A stretch of DNA of 49,181 nucleotides from an uncultured bacterium (lineage in GTDB: Bacteria > Cyanobacteriota > Vampirovibrionia > Obscuribacterales > Obscuribacteraceae). The translations under genes were made by a program, and so were the position numbers. Position 1 is the first letter of the stretch. Each line of letters starts with the position of its first letter. Under the pieces are notes generated by a model. That model searched no databases and was not told where the DNA came from. It saw only the letters and a program-made list of their open reading frames with translations. Below, in pieces: positions 43,419 through 49,181 of the stretch. The stretch spans positions 1 through 49,181 of the forward strand of contig CAILLX010000175.1 of NCBI GenBank assembly GCA_903835185.1, given 5' to 3'.

Positions 43419-44495
43419 TTAGGGACCGTGTTCTTTCTTTCTAATGTCAGTCTGACCGTTTTGAGCATCCTCTTTGGCTGAGTTGACTGCCGTGTCGGCA
43501 GATTTTTGCTTGTGAGCAGGGCCGGCACTAGCTTGTTTCAATGCGTCGGCAATAACAGGATCATCAGGGCACAGGCGGCTAGCAGTGGACAACTCATGGC
43601 GAGCGCCATCTCTGTTGCCCTTGTAGAAGTAAGCAACTCCCAGGTGGTAATGAGCATTAGCATCGTCAGAATTGATCTTGATAGCTTTAGCAAACGCTTT
43701 GTCGGCTCGGTCGTAATCTTCATTAGCCAGGAGAGCCTGCCCTAGTCTGGTATAACCTGGACCAAAATCAGGTGCTGATTTCACCAGCTCTGTGAACTGT
43801 GCAACAGCATCTTGCGGCTTAAGTGCAGCAGCTTCAATGAATTTGTTGGCAAGCGCTGGGCTTAAGCCTGGTTTGTCGCCCAGACGGAGATTAGTTAAAT
43901 CGGCGTGCATTCTGTTGGCTTGTTCGGACAGAGGAGTTAGTTTAACGTTAGAGAAGGTGCGCTGGTCACCGGCTGGCACCAAAGTTGGGATGGTGACATT
44001 GCCTGATGCAAGGGAAGAGCCGTTGAGCCCGTTTATCTGATAGTTGAAAGTAACATCTTGTACGTCTTGCGGGTTGTAATTGTCGATCTCAACATTGACA
44101 TAAGCTATGCCGTCCTTCTGGACAGGCTTTTGCAGGTGTACTTCAACATATTTCATGGCAATATTCTTGTCATAGTTAACGAAGTACATGACAAGTTGAT
44201 AAAGTCCGAATAAACCCGCCAGAGCAAGAATGCCAAACAGCACCATTAGTGGTGGTTGCCTGGTTATAGGAGTAGCAGTTTCTTCGGACTGGTGAGCAAG
44301 GAAGTTCGTTTTGATCCGCCCCGACTCGGTTAAGGTTGGCTCTGCAGATGCGTTTGTCAACGATTGCAAGGCAGAAAGTGCTTCCTTGTTCTGGGCATCG
44401 AGGGCAAGTACTTGTCTGTACTCGAAGATAGCGTCAGGAACACGGTTTTGACCAAAATACTTTCGCGCTCTGCCTAGATGTTTTTCAACTGACAT
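43419..44495 (-). CDS. Membrane-anchored TPR protein
   Basis: A 358-aa protein with a short N-terminal TPR-like helix pair (SVEKHLGRARKYFGQNRVPD), a transmembrane segment at about 80-105 (LMVLFGILALAGLFGLYQLV), a beta-rich FxLYD-like extracytoplasmic segment (IAYVNVEIDNYNPQDVQDVT) at about 125-190, and two to three C-terminal TPRs at 225-320 (YTRLGQALLANEDYDRADKA and AHYHLGVAYFYKGNRDGARH). The tail is Lys/Gln/Asp rich. TPRs usually act in protein assembly; the partner is not known. GGGGAAG just before the ATG and GGAGGG further upstream support the start. It follows the SpoIID gene by 42 bases, in the same transcription unit. Confidence 0.82.
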   Translation of the reverse strand: MSVEKHLGRARKYFGQNRVPDAIFEYRQVLALDAQNKEALSALQSLTNASAEPTLTESGRIKTNFLAHQSEETATPITRQPPLMVLFGILALAGLFGLYQLVMYFVNYDKNIAMKYVEVHLQKPVQKDGIAYVNVEIDNYNPQDVQDVTFNYQINGLNGSSLASGNVTIPTLVPAGDQRTFSNVKLTPLSEQANRMHADLTNLRLGDKPGLSPALANKFIEAAALKPQDAVAQFTELVKSAPDFGPGYTRLGQALLANEDYDRADKAFAKAIKINSDDANAHYHLGVAYFYKGNRDGARHELSTASRLCPDDPVIADALKQASAGPAHKQKSADTAVNSAKEDAQNGQTDIRKKEHGP

Positions 44496-44537
44496 ACTTC
44501 CCCAGCCCTCCTTGTATAAGAAGTGGTGCTAAAAGTT

Positions 44538-45869
44538 TTATTCGTTCGTAGTTGTTTTGGGCTGTTTTTCAGCAGGATCAGTTGTGTCGGCTGTATCTGA
44601 TGTCCACTTCTCAGAAGCAACCTGCTCTTTGTGAGGTTTGGCAACAGTTGCGCTGGCAGGTTGAAATGCTCCCACCTGGGCTCTGTAATTGTCTATATAA
44701 TCGAGACGAAGCTTGCCATCGTTATCCTGGTAATACTGTTGCAGGATTTGATCAAAGCGCCAGCCGTTAGTTGCCAGCATATTGGCGCCATGTTGGCTCA
44801 GACCGCGTGACCCATTGCCTGGACCTCTATATGTGAATACCCAGGAAGAACCGCTTGGTTGGACATCGAGAATTCCGGCACTAGACAGACCAAGCATATG
44901 AGCTAACGCTACTCCATAGACTTCTCTGCTCTTTTTCTGCCCGATTACCTGAATGTCCCTGGCCTTGCCTGTGGCATCCCATTGCTTGACTGTAACACCG
45001 ACAATTTTAGGTATGCCTGAAATCTTCTCCAGAGTGGCGCCTGGTACTACCTGCTTGCGAATATTGAGATTCTCAAAAGAATCGCCGACCCATGCCCGGT
45101 AAAAACCAGGTTTGACCCGACCTGAATCCTTGAGTATGATGCCGCGGGTTCTCTGCACTGCCCAATAAGTCGACTTAGCCTCTGCTGCCAGACCTTTGTA
45201 GGCTTGATCGCGGACGTCCGGCACCAGGTCATAACCTTCTCCTGTCAGCCACTTTGAGCCCCGACCAATGTGAGCCCAGGCATAACTGCGGGCTGCAACT
45301 GCCTGAGCCTTGAGAGCTTCTTGCTGCCAGCTGGACGGCATCTCTGATGGAACAACACCGAGCAGGTACTCTTCCAGGTCGAGAACATTGATAGCTGTCA
45401 CTCTGCTGCCAAAATTGATTACTTCGAGGACTCCTCTGTACCAGCGGTTGTCTATCCAGATGCGATAGTCGGAGGCGGTAATGACTGATCGCCTGTCTGT
45501 AGGCAGCGGATAAGATCTGTTTGTGCCAAGCTCAACCACCTGTCCGGGCATAATGACGTAAGGTCGACCAGGATCAATACGAAAAGCAGGGCGATCATCT
45601 ATAAAAAGTGCGCCAGGAGCCCAGATGGCAAAGTGAATAACTGACGATTTACTTGTGATACCTATGCGGACCGGATGTACCATTGGTGGGTAAGGTGGAA
45701 AGCTAACTGAGGGGGCAGCTTCACGGGCAGCTCTAGTCTGTTTGCTTACCTTCGGTGCTGGTGTTGAATGCTTCTTGGCAGCAGCCGGTTGCCAATTGGA
45801 AGCTGCGAGACAGGCGCAGAGGAGAACTGACAGCGTCAAGAAGACAGTAGATTTTGGGAAAGAAAGCAT
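44538..45869 (-). CDS. SpoIID/LytB domain protein
   Basis: A 443-aa exported protein with an N-terminal signal peptide ending near VLLCACLAAS, which is lipobox-like (L-C-A-C), so lipid modification is possible. The SpoIID domain (about 150-370) shows LEEYLLGVVPSEMPSSWQQE, LKAQAVAARSYAWAHIG and GLSQHGANMLATNGWRFDQI, followed by LQQYYQD. SpoIID family members cut denuded glycan strands or stimulate amidases in peptidoglycan; outside spore formers they help cell wall remodelling. The C-terminal 60 residues are polar Thr/Lys/Ser. The ATG at 45869 has a weak SD. The following TPR membrane protein gene may be a partner. No sporulation genes are visible. Confidence 0.88.
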   Translation of the reverse strand: MLSFPKSTVFLTLSVLLCACLAASNWQPAAAKKHSTPAPKVSKQTRAAREAAPSVSFPPYPPMVHPVRIGITSKSSVIHFAIWAPGALFIDDRPAFRIDPGRPYVIMPGQVVELGTNRSYPLPTDRRSVITASDYRIWIDNRWYRGVLEVINFGSRVTAINVLDLEEYLLGVVPSEMPSSWQQEALKAQAVAARSYAWAHIGRGSKWLTGEGYDLVPDVRDQAYKGLAAEAKSTYWAVQRTRGIILKDSGRVKPGFYRAWVGDSFENLNIRKQVVPGATLEKISGIPKIVGVTVKQWDATGKARDIQVIGQKKSREVYGVALAHMLGLSSAGILDVQPSGSSWVFTYRGPGNGSRGLSQHGANMLATNGWRFDQILQQYYQDNDGKLRLDYIDNYRAQVGAFQPASATVAKPHKEQVASEKWTSDTADTTDPAEKQPKTTTNE

Positions 45870-46081
45870 TTTGCTGATCTCTCTAATGAGCTCATCCCAG
45901 CAGGCTTTTCGCTCTTAGCTGCGTAATATCAGTGCGGCTGTGTTCAGCTGCGCGAACAATAATTAGAATTATAAGCCGTTGTACGCGCAAAGATTAAACT
46001 GGTTGCTGGCGAACTGTTGGGCAGTGTTACTATGAAGTCGCGCTGAGATGGCGCGCCGTTACTCCTTGCAAGAGCACATTT

Positions 46082-46774
46082 ATGAAGAAGATACTCATTG
46101 TTGATGATGAAGTAGATATAGCCAGTTCAATTCAGTACGTGCTCAGACAAGAAGGTTTTCAGACTCTGCTGGCACATGATGGTGTAAAAGCAATTGAGCT
46201 GTATGAAACTGACAAGCCAGATCTGATAATTCTTGACTTGATGATGCCTGGTATTGACGGTTATGAAGTTTGCCGTCGTGTGCGCTCTGCTGATGCGAAA
46301 ACGCCTATTTTAATGTTGACCGCCCGCACCTCTGAGATTGACACAGTAGTTGGTCTCGAACTGGGTGCAAACGACTATATTCCTAAGCCTGTGCGCCTGC
46401 GCGAGCTGGTTGCCAGAGTAAAGGCTAATCTGCGAGCAGCTCCGAGTGAAAAGGCTGAGCAGCCGCGGACTATTCGGGCTGGCAACTTATTTGTCGATCT
46501 TGACAGTCGCACTGTAAAGGTTGGTAATCAATCCATAGATCTTACTTTTAAAGAATTTGAGCTGCTGGTTGCTCTGGCCAAGCAACCCAATCGTGTCTTT
46601 ACTCGTGACCAACTTTTTGCCCAGGTCTGGGGCTCAGATTTCCTTGGTGAAAGTAGAACTGTCGATGTTCACATCCGCTATCTTCGGGAGAAGCTGGAGC
46701 TAGATCCGAGCCGACCGAAGCACATAATGACTGTGCGGGGTGTAGGCTACCGTTTGCAGTGGGACAGCCCGTAG
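46082..46774 (+). CDS. OmpR-family response regulator
   Basis: A 230-aa DNA-binding response regulator. The receiver domain (1-115) has KKILIVDDEVD with the acidic pair, the phosphoacceptor Asp52 in IILDLMMPGIDGYEV, Thr in LMLTARTSEIDTVVGLELGA and Lys in DYIPKPVRLREL. The C-terminal winged-helix domain (about 130-230) has LTFKEFELLVALAKQPNRVF, the recognition helix segment SRTVDVHIRYLREKLE and the final VRGVGYRLQW. It most likely controls transcription as a dimer. No histidine kinase lies next to it; the nearest one in the window is the hybrid kinase about 9 kb away. It is divergent from the SpoIID gene, which could be one of its targets. Start: ATG with a poor SD (AAGAGC). Confidence 0.94.
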   Translation: MKKILIVDDEVDIASSIQYVLRQEGFQTLLAHDGVKAIELYETDKPDLIILDLMMPGIDGYEVCRRVRSADAKTPILMLTARTSEIDTVVGLELGANDYIPKPVRLRELVARVKANLRAAPSEKAEQPRTIRAGNLFVDLDSRTVKVGNQSIDLTFKEFELLVALAKQPNRVFTRDQLFAQVWGSDFLGESRTVDVHIRYLREKLELDPSRPKHIMTVRGVGYRLQWDSP

Positions 46775-46988
46775 TTTTCCCCCTGACTTATAGCTGGCGC
46801 GGCTTGGCACACTTTCATGCGTAGTTCTCCCAGTGACAGTATTGGCTGGTTATCCTAGACTCAATTACGCACAACTGAGAACAACTAGAGCAGCTGTCCG
46901 GCTGTCTTAACTCATTGTAATGGTCAGTGGTGCAGATAGACGTATAAGAGAGCCTGATCAGGTGTCCTGGTCGATGATGGGAAACTAA

Positions 46989-48074
46989 ATGAAACTATCG
47001 GCAATTCTTGTCAGCGTAAATATAGTGGCTACCCTGCCGGTGGCAGCCCAGGCAGCAGATGGGGCTGTGAGCGATAAGGCTCAATGGCTTAAGCAAAACC
47101 TCTCTCGGGTAGACAAGTCGCCGCCGCCAGGCGAGCGCAAGATAGCTCTGTCGGGGGTGAGCGATGCTGGCTTAGGCAGACAGCCCAGACTTCGACCGTT
47201 TATGCCTAATAGAAAGCTGCCGAGTAAGCGGGATCTTGAGCTTGCTCTAGTAGCTCAGCAAGGGCAGTTAGATGAAGGCAGGCTGTCGAGCCAGGCTGTA
47301 AGCGGGCAAGGAGCGCTCTGCGGGCAGGTCTCCACTTTTGCCGTCCAGCAGGAAACCTCTGCTTATAGCAAGATTCCGGCTTCCCTCTCCAGTGCCTATG
47401 ACAAAGTTTCCCGATTCGGGCGCCGTCCAGCGCCAAGGGTCACTCCAGGGCAAAGTCCGTCTCTGCCAGGGCAGGTTGCCTCGGCACCAGGCCCCAGGTC
47501 TGCAATTCCGCGTATTCCCGAGCCTTCAGAGCTTAACAACAATGTTTGGCCGGTACTGCCTCAGCCTCCAGGCGAGCATCTGGTGCGCCAGTCCGGAGCG
47601 CTGCTCATGCAGGCGCCGGTGTTAACACCAGATGAAAAGCAGATGTACGACGAGCTTGTCGAGCTTAACCGTTCTGGTCGTCTGCAAAAACAGCTGTCTG
47701 CTGGATTCAATGCGCAATCACAGCCCTCCGAGCAGCCGGTGGCAGCAGCACCAAGCGATCCTGGACCACCACCTTTTCCGCTCAATATGTTGCCCAGCGG
47801 AGCCTTAAAAGGTCTGCTCGGGCGTAGTCGGCCTAACATTGAGGCGCCACGAGCTTATTTTGGTTCCTGGCATAAAAGCGCTTCTTTAAGTCAACTGCCT
47901 GAAACTGGTTTTCACAGCAATATAACGCACAAGTTTACCGGCAGGTATCTCAGCCATTATGCTCCTGCCCAGACAAAGACGCGCAAAGTTGAGTATTACA
48001 GCGTGTCCCAGACTGCTTCAGCTGCAACCTATCGGCAGCCAACCATAGCTATGTATCCGCCTTACGGTCAGTGA
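46989..48074 (+). CDS. Secreted proline/serine-rich hypothetical protein
   Basis: A 361-aa protein with a signal peptide (KLSAILVSVNIVATLPVAAQ, cleavage near AQAA-DG). The mature part is low in predicted regular structure and rich in Pro, Ser, Gln and Arg, with repeated Pro-rich motifs (LPQPPGEHLVRQSG, SDPGPPPFPLNMLPSGALKG). The C terminus is Tyr/Ser/Thr-rich with SHYAPAQTKTRKVEYYS. A short helical segment DEKQMYDELVELNRSGRLQK lies at about 220. It may be a cell-surface or periplasmic linker protein; no family is recognised. GGGAAA seven bases upstream supports the ATG. It may lie in one transcript with the regulator before it, but a 214-bp gap separates them. Confidence 0.72.
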   Translation: MKLSAILVSVNIVATLPVAAQAADGAVSDKAQWLKQNLSRVDKSPPPGERKIALSGVSDAGLGRQPRLRPFMPNRKLPSKRDLELALVAQQGQLDEGRLSSQAVSGQGALCGQVSTFAVQQETSAYSKIPASLSSAYDKVSRFGRRPAPRVTPGQSPSLPGQVASAPGPRSAIPRIPEPSELNNNVWPVLPQPPGEHLVRQSGALLMQAPVLTPDEKQMYDELVELNRSGRLQKQLSAGFNAQSQPSEQPVAAAPSDPGPPPFPLNMLPSGALKGLLGRSRPNIEAPRAYFGSWHKSASLSQLPETGFHSNITHKFTGRYLSHYAPAQTKTRKVEYYSVSQTASAATYRQPTIAMYPPYGQ

Positions 48075-48159
48075 GAGTGAGCAAATGTATTCAGTGTGGA
48101 CTGGCTGCCTGAATTGACTGCCTTGAGAGGTCAGCAGCTGCGCGAATCCCATTGAGCTG

Positions 48160-48187
48160 TTGACAACAGCTGCGAAATGGCTACAGA
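48160..48187 (+). promoter_or_regulatory. Sigma70-type promoter for the TPR gene
   Basis: TTGACA (48160-48165) and TACAGA (48182-48187) are 16 bases apart. The predicted transcript has a leader of about 165 bases before the ATG at 48361. The leader includes a tight palindrome, GAGCGC-CA-GCGCTC, at 48299-48312. The 286-bp gap 48075-48360 contains no gene. Confidence 0.45.
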
Positions 48188-48360
48188 TACAGTGAATTGC
48201 CAGCTAGGCTGAGCCTGGCAGCAGTCTAAAAAAAGGATTTACTGGATAGATATGTTCAGCCTGGCTGGTTGTTGGCTGGGAAGGGGAAGTTTACTGTCGA
48301 GCGCCAGCGCTCTGCGGTGGTACTGTAATTGAGTGCAGAGATTGCAAGCTGAGGAGTTAC

Positions 48361-49107
48361 ATGACCGGGAAGTCGGGCAACAAAGCAAAGAAGCAGGTAC
48401 CAGGAGAAGATGCTGGACAGGCTGGCTGGGAAGCTTTGCAGGCAGGTGATTTCAGCCGGGCGGAAAAGCTGTATCTCCAGGCTCTTAAGAAAGCCAGAAG
48501 GCTTGCTGACGAAGCAGCAACAGCAGTCTTCTTAAGCTATCTTGCAATTGCCAGGGCAGGCTTAGGCAAGGCGGAGCAGTGCAGGGCAGCTTTAGAAGAG
48601 TCTGTGCAGAGATCCTCGCTCCTGGGGCTAGACAAGATAAGGGCCTATGCCAGTCTCCTGTTGGGTGAGCAATGGTGTGAGGTCGGTGACAGAGAGCGAG
48701 CAATACAGTACTTCTTGCAAGCGTTAGATGCTTCGCTCTCTTGCCAGGATGAAGTAGGTGTGGAAGCAGCTTTTGGTAATCTCGGGCTCATTTATCTGGA
48801 GAGAGGTTGGGCGGAGCAAGCATCTGAGTGCTTCAGTCAGGCTTTAGAGCGTACGCCTGACAGTGTAAACAGGGCAGTGTGGCTCGGAAGTCTTGGACAA
48901 TGCTTGAGCGAGTTAGGCAAGTATGACGAGGCGCTCGAATATTACAGGCAGGCTGGCGCCTCTGCTGCAGCAGACGGTGATTTGACAGCGCATGCTACAG
49001 CTTGTGGGAGCGCCGGTAATGCTCACTTTGAAAAAGGTGAGGATCTGTCAATAGTTTTGTGTCAAAGGGTTAGTCCAATCTGTAATTACCCGTTGACATT
49101 TAATTGA
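48361..49107 (+). CDS. TPR protein, probably truncated by an insertion
   Basis: A 248-aa cytosolic protein with a Lys/Gly-rich start and about five TPR units: GWEALQAGDFSRAEKLYLQA, YLAIARAGLGKAEQCRAALE, LLLGEQWCEVGDRERAIQYF, NLGLIYLERGWAEQASECFS, LGQCLSELGKYDEALEYYRQ and a start of the next, CGSAGNAHFEKGE. After this residue (about 227) the sequence becomes DLSIVLCQRVSPICNYPLTF and stops, with no TPR character. The change coincides with an IS256-like terminus at 49041, so the last 21 codons are probably from the insertion, and the native protein was longer. Strong SD, GAGGAG five bases before the ATG. TPR proteins assemble complexes; the partner is unknown. Confidence 0.85.
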   Translation: MTGKSGNKAKKQVPGEDAGQAGWEALQAGDFSRAEKLYLQALKKARRLADEAATAVFLSYLAIARAGLGKAEQCRAALEESVQRSSLLGLDKIRAYASLLLGEQWCEVGDRERAIQYFLQALDASLSCQDEVGVEAAFGNLGLIYLERGWAEQASECFSQALERTPDSVNRAVWLGSLGQCLSELGKYDEALEYYRQAGASAAADGDLTAHATACGSAGNAHFEKGEDLSIVLCQRVSPICNYPLTFN

Positions 49108-49181
49108 GACCGCCACGGAGGCATACAGCTTTAGCTGTTGCCGACTGGGCGGAACCGTTGGCGGTGCAAGCCAACGGAGAG
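49041..49181. mobile_element. Likely terminal part of an IS256-family insertion sequence
   Basis: The sequence ggatctgtcaatagttttgt followed by gtcaaagggtt resembles the terminal inverted repeats of IS256 (Mutator) elements. It begins exactly where the TPR frame loses its repeat pattern. The window ends 140 bases later, so neither the transposase nor the other end is visible. A frame at 49104-49181 (RRHTALAVADWAEPLAVQAN) is open but cannot be assigned. The identification is by resemblance only. Confidence 0.45.
49155..49177. repeat. 8-bp perfect inverted repeat near the right edge
   Basis: CCGTTGGC (49155-49162) and GCCAACGG (49170-49177) surround seven bases, inside the presumed mobile-element end. 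It may be a hairpin near the element's terminus. Confidence 0.5.

Overview
The window is a bacterial chromosomal segment of about 49 kb with roughly balanced base composition. Genes lie on both strands and are mostly housekeeping or lineage-specific. There are no phage genes, CRISPR arrays, rRNAs or recognisable tRNAs, and only one sign of a mobile element, at the right edge. Several things point to a lineage such as Candidatus Obscuribacter (Vampirovibrionia/Melainabacteria): many secreted hypothetical proteins, large Ala/Glu-rich proteins, a protein combining J-domain-like and pilus/secretion-ATPase N-domain-like parts, SpoIID without a sporulation context, LRV repeats and frequent GTG/TTG starts. 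This assignment is inference from overall character, not a proven identification.

Left part (1-6.1 kb): a tiny LRV-like ORF is followed by a promoter-hairpins-terminator unit that may be a small RNA. Next come a flavin reductase and a shikimate cluster. aroC and aroB overlap by 4 bp on the minus strand, and aroB overlaps by 4 bp a 50-codon fragment matching the end of the prephenate dehydratase ACT domain. aroA is divergent. The aroC/aroA intergenic region carries a 49-bp near-perfect palindrome and a copy of a dispersed G+C-rich repeat.

Middle-left (6-24 kb): a secreted hypothetical, a class III aminotransferase, a 513-aa low-complexity protein, a multicopper-oxidase-like protein that has lost copper ligands, a tandem UspA protein, a secreted Gly/Ser-rich protein and purB. 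A 31-codon purD 3' remnant separates purB from a GH57 4-alpha-glucanotransferase. After that come a hypothetical, a hypothetical-rsmG overlap pair, a degenerate J-domain protein, a DUF47 (PhoU-like) protein with an upstream response regulator, and an LRV repeat protein.

Middle-right (24-37 kb): a membrane-fused spermidine-synthase-like protein with C-terminal TPRs, an SbcC/Rad50-type ATPase, uridine kinase followed directly by a DUF2142 membrane protein, and a 1292-aa hybrid histidine kinase (PAS-GAF-PAS-PAS-HisKA-HATPase-pseudoREC-REC-Hpt).

Right part (37-49 kb): a tightly spaced penicillin-acylase-family / serA / DUF3160 operon, a minus-strand SpoIID / TPR-membrane protein pair, an OmpR-type regulator, a proline-rich secreted protein, and a TPR gene whose 3' end appears to be interrupted by an IS256-like terminal sequence.

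A recurrent theme is short 3'-terminal gene scars lying next to intact genes: the pheA ACT end, the purD end, and possibly 32613-32747 and 36829-36972. Another is enzyme or signalling domains that keep their fold signature but have lost key residues: the copper-poor oxidase, the J domain without HPD, and the receiver domain with Asn at the phosphoacceptor site.
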